In this document: positions 12,701-23,236 of the stretch, one piece after another
Numbering within the stretch: position 1 is the first letter of the stretch
How the letters are laid out: each line of letters starts with the position of its first letter
Assembly: GCA_003667245.1 (NCBI GenBank)
Contig: RCNN01000006.1
Location: forward strand, 62,001-126,000
DNA: 64,000 nt
DNA from: Heterostelium multicystogenum
Taxonomy: Eukaryota; Evosea; Eumycetozoa; Acytosteliales; Acytosteliaceae
Direction of reading: 5' to 3'
Notes under the pieces: generated by a model
Databases searched by the model: none
Seen by the model: only the letters and a program-made list of their open reading frames with translations
Told to the model about the DNA's origin: nothing
Program-made: the position numbers and the translations under genes

Positions 12701-12835
12701 CAGAATCTTGTCGGTATCGGCTGAGTTGAACTTCACAGCGTTGTTATTTCTAAATTTAATGGTGATTTCGTTGCTGTTTGGCGACTGAATTTCGACGATA
12801 TCCAGAAAATGATGGTCTTTCCTCAAGTTTGCCAT
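9794..12835 (-). CDS. CARMIL-like leucine-rich-repeat protein with RhoGAP domain (CARMIL-GAP/GARMIL type)
   Basis: Three exons: 12589-12835, 12097-12524 and 9794-12028, with introns of 64 and 68 nt; all junctions keep phase, giving 969 residues. Exon 1 begins MANLRKDHHFLDIVEIQS and resembles the N-terminal PH-like part of CARMIL proteins. Residues about 130-540 hold leucine-rich repeats of the CARMIL/RNI kind (LIKLDITGNGMGDAGALAIT, SIKLDGNDFTMDAIKMI). A Ser/Pro-rich linker follows, then a RhoGAP domain near residues 660-850 with the arginine finger in GIFRTCAS (about 10585-10600) and the conserved later motif NIAICWAPTLFRS. The tail is Ser/Pro rich. Dictyostelids are known to have a CARMIL-related protein with a RhoGAP domain acting on Rac; by family this one should link capping protein/actin regulation to Rac inactivation. 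No frameshift over 2.9 kb. Confidence 0.88.
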
Positions 12836-15800
12836 TGGCCTTGAATATAAACAATCGATTTATACCCAAAATCAAAGTCATATCATCAACTTTTTTATCC
12901 TTCTTCTTTTCATTGACGGGAGTGATTTTTCGAAATCAATCTTCCTTCTTCTCTCCTTTGTGATAATACATTTTCAATTGTTTCTAAAAATCAAATCGAT
13001 GGATGGATGGATACATCCAAACAATTTAAAAGTTAATACAAACAACCCAACTAGACTATTCACTACCAAGATGACCTACTCTTTTCATTTGGAGTTAAAC
13101 TAACAGCTGTCATATTTTACTTTGATATATGTATATCTATTTAACTATCTATATCTGTCTATTTAAGGTGATGTAGTGTTGACTTGATGTTGTTGTTATA
13201 GTAAAAGGGTAGTAGTAATAGTAGTATAGAAGTATCCAAGTGAAATATAAATATAAATTGGCTGAAATTAAAAGCGGAGATGAAAATTAAAAAATTATAT
13301 TAAAATAGATATTTAAATCAAAAAGTGAGATTTGATTGGGTGGATTGATGGTTATTGGTTGTTTATGTTAAAAAAATTGTTTTTACAATTATATTCTCAT
13401 AAAATGATAAATTGTAAAAGTCTGTCTAAAGTCTAAATGCTATGATTATTTTTGGAGATTGAGTGATTGATTATCATACAACTTTTAATATCGATATCTC
13501 TAAAATAAAGCGATATTGTATCTAATTTATAATTATTTATCCTATTATAAATATAATATATAATTATCTATTCAATCTTAATTAATTTATTGATTGATAG
13601 ATAGATTGGAGGTTTGTTTGTTTTAGTAGTTTGGTTTGGTTGTGTTTTTTGAAATTTACTTTGGTGGTACCTGTGTGTGTATTGTTGGGTTTTGGTGCTT
13701 ATTTTGAGGGAGTACCAAGAGAATTGTTGAACACACCCAATTTATAATATTTAGACTTCTTTTGATTGATTGATTCTAAATGAAACACTTAAATGAAGTT
13801 AAGTTCGATGATTGATTGATTGCTTGCCTGCTTGTTGACTTGAATAGGAGATGTTGTTAAATTTATATTAATACAAAATTAAATAAATTCAAAAAGAAAA
13901 GATTTATATTTTAAATTAAATGTTTATTTATTTAGAAAAGAAGGTTGCTGCAAACAACAATGTTCTCATTTTCACATTAAATCATCACATTATTATAAAA
14001 AACAGTTCAAATAACACAAACCCACTCCCCCAAATATTGTTAAGGAATTTTTTTGATGACAAAAATGATCAGACTTGCTAGCTGTGCATAGTTCATTTCT
14101 CTCTTTCTTTTAACAAAGTCTTTAAAGTGGAGGAGCCCTAGGAGTACAAGTAAAGCTGATCATCATGTCATTCAACTTAAGAGTTGTATTAAATTCAAGT
14201 TTTGTTCTTTTTAAAAAAGAAATTATCAGATTTTAAACATTTTTTACTGTAAATAACATGCAAAGTTATTATAAATTAATATTATAAAGTGTAATTGTAA
14301 TGGTATTAATTATGAATTAGTAATAAACAAAACATATTAAATTACAGTAATGTAGACTTCTTTAAACATAAGGAAAGTATGGAAAGGATGAATGATAATA
14401 GTATTGATCACTTAACCATACAAAGAGAATTATTATAATAGGAGCAAAAGATTTTTATGATTTGCTTGTTAACTGATGATTTCATTGTTATTGTATGATT
14501 ATCTTGTTAATCATGTAATATTTCAGTATAAAGTAACTTTTATCTGGTACTTTTTATCGATCTATCTCTTTATCTATCTAAAGGACTCAGATAAAGATAA
14601 GATATTCTGATGATGTTTTGATAATAGATAGAAAGACATCAGATGTGATAGGCCTATCTTTAAGACATTTGATTATTCAATTGTTTCTGCAAACATCTTT
14701 GTCCTCTCTCTTGAATCTCAATAATTCACATTTGGTGATTATGTTGATTCAACAGAAATCATGCAATAACTAATAAACAAATATTATCTTTGATTTTAAT
14801 TTAATTATAATTAGCGTAATCATAGTTCTAAATTATTGAGTTATTTGAGTGTGTTGTTGAGAATGATTGGCTGGTGACTGAGATTAGATTTAATGTATAT
14901 TTATAGTGGTAGAAAGAATGAAAACAATGATATCTACCAAATGAAACTACTAATTCTACAGAAACACAACTACACCAATATTTCAACTATACTCCACTAC
15001 TACTACTCTCTCTAACACTGACTCTAAAACACTGACTCACACACTTCCACACATACCATAAACAAACCAACAAACTAAAAACAAGCATAAGAAGATATAC
15101 GATATATTTAACTATCTTTTAAATGCAATTCACACAATTTATGACAAACATAATTGGTTAATTAATAAGTGTGTGTGCGTGGTTGTGGGTGTTTCTTAAT
15201 AATTATCTTTTTTGTTGTTAGTTGTTGTTGTTTGTTTGTTAGTTTGTATGGGTGGCTTTACTGAATGGAAGGTGCAGTTGATATTGAAGGAGGAGGAGTT
15301 GATTTCTTCAAGATTGACAACTCACTAATAGAATTTATCCACCTCTATTGTTCAACAATAAATAATAAGATTCTGTCGAAATAACCAATTGATATTGACT
15401 AAATCTTAACGCTCTAGCCATACTGGATGTCCGTCAGAAATACCAAATCAAAATTGATTTCTTAGTGGCTTTGTTGGAATGTTGAATATGTCAATTATTG
15501 TTGTTGTTGTTGTTGTTTTGGTTTGTTGTTTTGGTTTGTTGTTTTGGTTTGTTGTTTCTGGTGTGTTGTTGTTTTTGTTTGAATAGATAGTAAAAGTCCT
15601 TCTTCTTTTATTGATAATTAAAAGGTGTTCATTCATTTTCCAACAGCTATTCATTTCCATAACAATTAAAAAACTATAAATAAACGACACTCTATCGATT
15701 TTTATTTTAAAATACAAATCAATCAAATACAACAACAACATTAACAGAATACCAAAATCAAAATCTTTTAATATATAATAATATATCTCTACTTCCTTAT

Positions 15801-16097
15801 TTATCTAATAAATATTATAATTTATATATCATTATTCTAAAATTATATATATTTTTCCATATATATCCAATCCTTGGCTATTCCTCAGAAGATTACTTAT
15901 TTCAATACATCATCATTCATCATCATTAAATTGTTAAATCAATCAATATACTTTCACTTTAATTTATTCTAATATTTATTTATTTATTATAAATCAAATC
16001 AATCGATCTTATTTGCTTCTCTTAATTTAAATTACTATATATATTAATTTCTACCTTCTACTTTCTCTTCTCTTTAAATTCAATATATCATTAGCAA
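12836..16097. other. Long intergenic region
   Basis: AT-rich, with CARMIL-GAP promoter at the left. A TTG tract and three copies of a 13-nt unit occur at 15497-15555. A minus-strand open frame at 15448-15741 has an Asn/Thr/Lys/Gln-rich C-terminus, and short Pro/Ser coding-like words appear further down on that strand (around 15240-15320, ending before a TAA). I could not build a consistent gene, so a small or decayed minus-strand gene around 15240-15740 is possible but unproven. Confidence 0.4.
15497..15555. repeat. TTG tract plus 13-nt tandem repeat
   Basis: Six TTG units followed by three copies of TTTTGGTTTGTTG. On the minus strand this reads as a Thr/Gln/Asn/Lys low-complexity segment. 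Confidence 0.8.
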
Positions 16098-16320
16098 ATG
16101 GGTATTCCAAATTCTAAATTCGAAACTGCATCTTCAGCCTCCAATGTCAGTGCTAAATCAGTGAATTTAAATACCATCAGAAATGAGACCATCGACTATC
16201 TTGATAGAAAACAATAGTTTTTGTTCCGACATTGATTCACCATATTTACCAGGAGTCATTCATACACCCTCTAAAGAATTAGTTTTCAGAAAGACTTCAA
16301 TTCAATATATTCAAGTCTAA
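16098..16320 (+). CDS. Small putative N-myristoylated protein, frameshifted
   Basis: From ATG 16098 the frame reads MGIPNSKFETASSASNVS... and stops at 16215-16217. The overlapping +1 frame continues NNSFCSDIDSPYLPGVIHTP...IQYIQV and stops at 16318-16320. The switch is in the AAAA run at about 16208-16211; with three A's the whole would be one frame of about 73 residues. MG at the start followed by small and basic residues fits N-myristoylation and membrane attachment. Function unknown. The shift is either a sequence error, consistent with similar indels in the two next genes, or a real lesion. Confidence 0.5.
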
Positions 16321-16664
16321 CAAACAAAACCATACCAAAAGCAAGCCTCAACGATTAAACTTTTTAATAATATGCCTCTTTTTAATTAATACCTTTTTAC
16401 ACTTATTTAAACTAAAACAAAATAAAATAAAACTCTTTTTTGTTCGAATAAATAAATACATTGTATTATTTAATTGTTTGTCTACTTTAGGTCATCAATT
16501 AATGAACCTGAAATAAAAAATACAGAAGGAGGAATATGAAAAATATGTGAATGGGAATGGAATTTGGTATTTGGATTATTTAATTTATATAAGATTAAAT
16601 TATTAAGTAAAATAAAAAGAAGGATTAATTTAAAATAAGATGATTATTATTATTATTATTATAT
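16321..16664. other. Convergent intergenic gap
   Basis: AT-rich 3' flanks between the small + gene and the minus-strand SNARE gene. No coding signal. Confidence 0.5.
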
Positions 16665-17619
16665 TTATCTTCTAACGATTGAATAAATGAAACCACCAAT
16701 ACCAAGTAATACACAAATAAGAATGACGTCAATGATGAATCTATCGGCTTTACGCACGTCTTTGATCATCTTAGCAAGTCTAACATTGATTGTTTCCAAT
16801 TTCTCATCGAGATCATCTGCTCTTTCATTCAAACGATCCAAGTGTTCACCTTGAGCCTTTGCAGTAGTACCCATCTTCTTAGCAATTTCACCAGCTTCAG
16901 TGATATGTTGTGATACAATATCTAATCCTCTATCCTATAAAGATCAATTATAGTCATGAATAATTAATAACATAGCTTAAGCTAGAGGGTCGATCTAAGT
17001 TGATAATTACAATTTCAGCGTCATTCTTTCTTAACTCTCTAAAAATCATCGTTATCGATATCGGGCAACTCTCTGATACCAGAGGTAGGAGCTTCGACTG
17101 GAATGAATTTGTTTTGGTCACCACCACGCTTCTTGTTGATAAGCTCTAACTCTTAATGTGTGACCATACCAACTCGCAAACCTCTTTCTCCAACTCCAAC
17201 TTCTTTAGTTTCTCTGGGTTCTCCTTTTGTTTGCGGTTGTATTTCTCTTGTCCTCTATCGTACATTCTCTGCAGTTTGTTGGCATCTGATTTGATATCGA
17301 TGATTGCTCTTCTGATTTGATGTGAAAGATCTACGGTTCTAACTGAACCTGGCATATTTATCTCAGCTTCATCTCTTTCGGCAATTAGCTACAAAGACAA
17401 TACAGAGTCAATAATCAAACCCAACTCAAGTCAAATCGTCAATGATCATCATGATCAACAACTACATACTTGTTTAATTCCTTTAATATCCAAACCAATC
17501 TTTCTTCTTAACAAAGTGAAAGCATCGGCATCACCTTCATTTGCTAATTGCTTATTCTTATCTTTAGCATCTACACATTCTTTTTGAATCTTTTCAACTC
17601 TTCTAATTAGTGAATTCAT
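16665..17619 (-). CDS. Qc-type SNARE, syntaxin-8-like
   Basis: Three exons: 17470-17619, 17011-17388 and 16665-16934, all phase 0, about 266 residues. Starts MNSLIRRVEKIQKECVDAKD; an N-terminal helical region (residues 1-130) precedes the SNARE motif. The motif spans the last intron, and its zero-layer Gln is in KAQGEHLDRLNERADDLDEK. A C-terminal transmembrane anchor follows (FIIDVILICVLLGIGGFIY) ending SIVRR. It should drive endosomal or Golgi membrane fusion as a t-SNARE light chain. Exon 2 contains two compensating single-base indels: a missing A near 17153 and an extra T in the run at 17041-17045. Corrected, the reading IKELELINKKRGGDQNKF...NDDFRELRKNDAEI is continuous. A likely essential gene with two compensating homopolymer errors suggests sequence inaccuracy. 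Syntaxin 8 versus another Qc: inference. Confidence 0.82.
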
Positions 17620-18374
17620 TCTTGCTACTGGGTTATATATATAAATATAAATCTAAATCTAAATTATTATATTATTGTATTACAATGATTATAATAGTAC
17701 TATTGTTTTTGATTTGATTTGTATTTGTATTGTTTGATATTATTTGATTTGATTTGATTATTGAGTAAGTAGAGTGAGTGGTAGTGGTTATTATTTTGTT
17801 TTTGTTATTATTTAATATAATAATAATACTAAAGATATATAGATGTGATGATTATGGAGTGATAATGATACAATGATAATATAATAAGTAATAATATAAT
17901 ATAAATATAAAATAAAAAAGATAGATAAATAGAAAGTATAGAATATTTAAAAGATATGTGTAGACTTAATCGTTACATTTAACTACCACCAGGGAAATTT
18001 TGAAAATTTTGTTTTTTATTATTTGATTTATTTTCATTTTTAATAACAAACTACCCACATCGATAGGGGAGAAATTAAAGGTCACATAACCGCTTTGATT
18101 AAATTCATTGAAATTTTTACAAGCAACACAAAACATTGCAATTAATCAATCAGACAATCAATCAATCTTGGAACTTTACTTCTTAATCCTTATTTCAAAG
18201 TTAGTTTAGTAAATTAAAAGAAGAGTCCTCAGCCTCAACATATATTATATAATTTATTTACAGTATATATATTTATATATTATATAATTAAAAATATTAT
18301 TGTTTTTGGTGTTTTAGGTTGATATTGTGGTTTGTTGTTTGTTGTGATGGTTGTTGTGATATATATTCATAAAT
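17620..18374. other. Intergenic gap
   Basis: Promoter side of the SNARE gene and 3' flank of the Arf gene. Contains TTTGATTT runs and AT-rich DNA; no gene seen. Confidence 0.5.
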
Positions 18375-19038
18375 TTATGTTTTATGGAAAATTGATTTTG
18401 GTCTTTTAGTGCTTTTTCTTTCGGAATGAATGGCTCCAGCGAGCCAGTCGAGTCCTTCATATATACCAATACCCTCGAAGGTCATTGTTGGTTGTATATA
18501 CCACTTTCGGTCTTTGACATCGTGGAGACCAAGTGAGTCGGTTAGCTCTGGTACATCATTGGATTTTCACAGTCCTGTTTGGTGGCAAACACTAACAGTG
18601 GACACTGCTTCAGTTCATCTTCACCCAGCAGTCTTGACAACTCGTTGGCTGCCTCAATGATTCTGGATCGATCGCTGCTATCGACAACGAATATAATAGC
18701 ATTGCATTTATAGTAAAACTTCATTTGCTTCCACAAACCACGAATCGAGTCTTGTCCAGCCAAATCCCAGACAGTTAAATTTAAATTCTTATGATGTAAT
18801 GTTTTCGACGTTGTATCCAAGTGTACTAATTGTAGATACCACTTCATTCAATAACAATCTATATAATAATGTTGTCTATATCATAATAATATTTGATTAA
18901 CAAAATTAATACTTTAATCATTCCATTTAGATTTCTATATTTTTAATATTTTACTTTTCCAGCTCCATCTAAACCTAACATTAATATTTTAACATTCTTT
19001 TTAGATCTAAAAGGTAATCTTGATGATACTGCACCCAT
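18375..19038 (-). CDS. Arf/Arl-family small GTPase
   Basis: Two exons: 18955-19038 and 18375-18875, 79-nt intron, phase 0. Starts MGAVSSRLPFRSKKN (Gly2 for myristoylation). The P-loop GLDGAGKT is formed across the splice junction. Switch 2 reads WDLAGQDSIRGLW, with Leu-Ala in place of the usual Val-Gly before Gly-Gln; the guanine-specificity motif is TKQD rather than NKQD. It ends IHSERKSTKRPKSIF, longer and more basic than classical Arf. It would act as a GTP-switched membrane-traffic regulator. Two single-base indels break the frame: an extra base in TTTT at 18803-18806 and a missing base near 18559. Corrected, the protein is continuous and well conserved, so sequence error is the simplest explanation. 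Probably an Arl or divergent Arf rather than Arf1. Confidence 0.85.
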
Positions 19039-21369
19039 TTTTAATATTATAGTTTATTATCTTTATATAATTCTTTATTATTAATAATAAATTTATTAAT
19101 GATATTAATTTAATAATGGAAAGTTAGATATTTAAAATTAATTAGTAAATAATAATAATATCTTTTAATTAAATGAAGTGTTTAAATTAGTTAAATTTAA
19201 TTGTTTTAAATAAAAAATAAGTTTGAAAGATGGAAGATAGATAATTAAAATTAATTATATTAGTGGAAGTTGATAAAAAATGGTAGTTGAAAGTAAGAAC
19301 ACAAGTAAAATTGATTTCAGTAGTATACAAATCAATGAGCTATAACATCACCAATCAGCTGAAGAATTTTGCAATATCAGAGTCGATTGTATAAAATTGA
19401 TTCAAGCTGATATAGTAATAAAAAATTGAATTGGTTTGTACTGCGAAGTGTTAACCAAATACTGCAAGCATCATCAACTACAATTCGAAAATATTGGTGC
19501 AGTTTGATCGAGTTGGTTATATAATAGTTAGGCAGGTAAGTAATGCTCTAAATGGGGAAGGTAAAGTAAGGATAAAACTAACTTGCTGTTTGCAATGTAT
19601 TTTTTTGAGAAAGTGAGTGAAAATGATATGTTTATAAAATTAATGGAATTGCTTGTATATTTGCTTTCCTGTGTTAGCATATATCAATCCTACTGGTATT
19701 TTAATTAAATAAAATTAAAATTATTATTAGTATTATTATTATTGTTGTTGTTGTTGTGAATTATATGACAACAGAGATGATGATGAGAAAGAAAGATGAT
19801 GATGATTATTTTTTATTACTGCTATTATTATTACTGTTATAATAAATTTATTGAAGATGATTCATGAATGTCATATGTATGTAGGTATTGGTAACTAAAA
19901 CATTGGAAATGATTCATTTTAAAATCTTTGACCCTCATTTAAATTTTGATTTGTGATGTTGTGGTGATGGTATGTGCATAGGTATTGTTATGTGGGGTAG
20001 TGTGGGTGTTAAGAATTAATATAATACATATGTGGCAGTGGAATACCATTCATTTTATTGATGGTGGAGTGTATTAAGATTGAAATTTAACAAAATAATA
20101 TTCATTCATTCATTTGTGTAAAGTTTAGATTTTGATGGTGGTAAAGTTGTGGTTGTTATTGTTTTTATGATTCAAGCGAGATTTCGGTCTTTAAAATATA
20201 GATTCAATATGTGTTTTATGTAATAGTTGTTTGGTGTTGTTGTACTTTTTGTCAAAGTGTGGTTGGTGTAACTAATGGTTGTTTAGAGTGTTTGGAAGAA
20301 AAACAGAAAGTTTGGAATAATCAATTATTGGTAACTTGATTGATTTGATATGATATGGTTTGGTTAGATTGTGGCCAATTACAATGGATATTTAATTATG
20401 AAACTGTTTAGATACAGTTTAAAAATATTGAATGGTATGACCAGCGTTGTATTTGTTTAAAAGGTAATTTGAAGAAATAAGAAAAACATAATTAAATCAA
20501 GTCTGACTGTTTAAATAAACAGTAGTACTGTTGGATTTAGCGTTAACATAGAAGAAATAAATGAATATAGACAATCTATGATTTCCTTATCTTGATGATC
20601 ACTGTTGAGTGTGGTGGAGCGGAAATTTAATGGCGGGTGTGGTTAAAAAATATTAAATAGTTGATTATTAACAATATTATTTTTAATTTGGTGTTTTGTA
20701 TGAATCTGTTAAATTTTGTGTCATATTGTAAGTTCAATAATCAATTTTGATTTGATAATCAGGATTACTTCTATTTCCTTTTATAGAGTTACTAATATAA
20801 ATAAGGAAATAGATTAAACATAGTCTTATTGGAGATCATATCAAGATTTGAACAAATAAATATAATTCATTGTTTTATATTATTTCCATTTTTTATTTAA
20901 TATTATTTCGATATATTAATTTACTTTTATTTTGTTTCATTTTCATCAGAATCATCTCAAGAACTGAGTATATAAAAACTTAAGATTTGTTTTGTTAATT
21001 TTCTATGTTAAACTTTGTCTAATAACAAAATCAAACTAAGTATTGATAAAATTTAAATCTATTTCCGATTTCATTCACAATTACGGAGTATCAAACTTTA
21101 TTAATTGAGTTCTAAAAGAAAGGCTTTAACCCCAAATTAAAAAAAATCATTCTAAAAATAATTTGTTTTTTATGATTTAAAAAAGAAGATTCTACATTTT
21201 AAAATCAAACTGGGTCTTTAGAAGTGGGTCAAGGTCAAAATCAACTTGAATTTTAAATATTGATAACTTAAATATTTGAGTGTTCCATTCAATAGTATTT
21301 TTTTCTAAACAACATCTTGATCATTCTTTTATACAATTTTACATCAATTATTATTATTATTATTAAATA
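19039..21369. other. Long intergenic region
   Basis: 2.3 kb of AT-rich DNA between the divergent Arf (-) and B-box/kelch (+) genes. Simple TTG, TTA and GAT tracts around 19720-19850; no consistent coding, tRNA or hairpin signal recognised. Confidence 0.45.
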
Positions 21370-23062
21370 ATGGAGTGCTTACAACATAAGAAATCATACA
21401 CTTTCATTTGTAATATATGTAATACTTTAGAATGTTCAAGATGTGCAATACTTCATAATTCACTACACCGCAAAAAAAATTCGACACTTTGAAGATATTA
21501 ATAAACAATTAAATGAAATTGCAACCAATAGTTTCAACTTGGATCCAAAAAATGAAAATGAATTTCATTCTAATGAACATTCCGAAATAAGAGATAGACT
21601 CTCTTCATTGTGGTGTTCATTGAAGTCATGTTCATCGGAGATACAAAAAATAACAAAAGCAGAGAATGAGATAGCACAACACTTTGCACAATATCATCAA
21701 TATCTCATGATTGAAGAACAAAGATTAAAGAATACAATGAAAGAGAGCAAACAATCATTGACCGATCTAATTGAGACCAACCTCAACCAATTGAAACATC
21801 TAGTTAATATCATCAATATCAATCAAGAATTAATTAAAATCAATAAAGATAAGGATGAGAAAAGCCAACTTGAAAAACCGAAATTAGATGATACTTCGGA
21901 TAATTACAATATTCCAACAATGATATCAACAATAGAATCAAGCAAGACATTGTCATCATTCATCTTGGACAACAAAAAAACAATATTTAATCATCGATAC
22001 AATAATCATTATGATATAGATAAACTCCTCCTACATTTCAACAAGCATCCTTCAATCATATTATTTCTCTTTAATAGATTCCACCAAATTTTCAACCAAA
22101 AAACAATTGAAAATATAGAGCGTCAATCGTATTCAATTACAACTAAACAAATCAATCATAAATTAATAGGATCAATCATCAAACAAACAATTAAATTATC
22201 TATTCAACCTTTTATATTTGAACAATCAATAACAAACAACTTTGATGATAATTCAAAGAACTCAACATACATTTTGGCAACACACCTCGAAAAAGGAGCA
22301 ACACTCATTAATCTTTCAAAAAACAACTCCATCGAACAATTAAAATTAGATTATGATTTCTATGGAACTTTTCAATCAATTATCAAAATTGGTGAATATA
22401 TCTATGTATTTGGTGGATACAATAATCCTAATAAATGGATGCGATTCTCGATCAAATCGAAATCAATTGAACACATTGGTGACATGAAAGGAATTGATCC
22501 CGATTATTTTATTTCATCATGTTTTGATGGTCAAGATTATATCTATTTAGTGAATGGATTTCAAACAAATAGAATAGATCGATTCAACATCAATACAATG
22601 ACATTTGAAAGATATCATCAATTACAACACCATTATGGCACTCAAGTCTCATCAATGATCTTCAATGGAATATTATATTCATTGACTAAAGATAAGAATT
22701 TTCTATTTACATTTGACTTGGCAAATAAAACCATGTCAGAGCATCATTTAAAAAACAAAGCATTCTCAGCATGTCATGACAACAATGGTAATTTCTTCAT
22801 TCACTCAATGGATTGCTTCAATAAGCTCAATGTTTTAACTAAAGAAACAACCAAACTCACTATAATTCCAGCAATTGGATTCGAAGGTTTATTCCCGATA
22901 TACCATCAAGTATCAGCAACAGAGAGTTATATCTATTCGTTTGGTGGACAGATACATGGCAACTTCAAATATTCAATTGAGAAGGATCAATCAGAAAGAT
23001 TCTACTTAGATGATCTCTATGAAAGAGTTTGGTGTACATCAGCAGTCTTTGTAGATCAATAA
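21370..23062 (+). CDS. B-box zinc finger / kelch-like repeat protein, copy 1
   Basis: From ATG 21370 the frame encodes a B-box-like zinc finger (CLQHKKSYTFICNICNTLEC, then CAILHNSLH), then shifts frame in an eight-A run (21472-21479); the next frame continues IRHFEDINKQ to the TAA at 23062. Corrected length about 563 residues. A helical stretch follows (HFAQYHQYLMIEEQRLKNTM), typical of the coiled coil after a B-box, then a C-terminal half with kelch-like blades: YIYVFGGYNNPNKWM, DYIYLVNGFQTNRIDRFN, YIYSFGGQ. This is a large dictyostelid family of unknown function. Another copy (31103) and fragments (39742, 5734) lie in the same window and orientation, implying local duplication. Confidence 0.8.
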
Positions 23063-23236
23063 TAAATAAATTACTCTTATAAAATCCTACATGAAGTTTG
23101 CAATCCCTTGCAAGTCTAAAATTTCTTCGACTGTAATTTTAAGATTCCTGATGTACATCTTGATTATCACCTGGTTGTATATGATACATTTATCTTGATA
23201 GTTAATAAATAGTTTATTCGTTGGCGGTTGATAACT

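Noticed and set aside
15240..15741. Possible minus-strand gene with Thr/Asn/Gln-rich segment
   Set aside because: Coding-like words are present but I found no phase-consistent splice chain; kept as a note in the intergenic entry.
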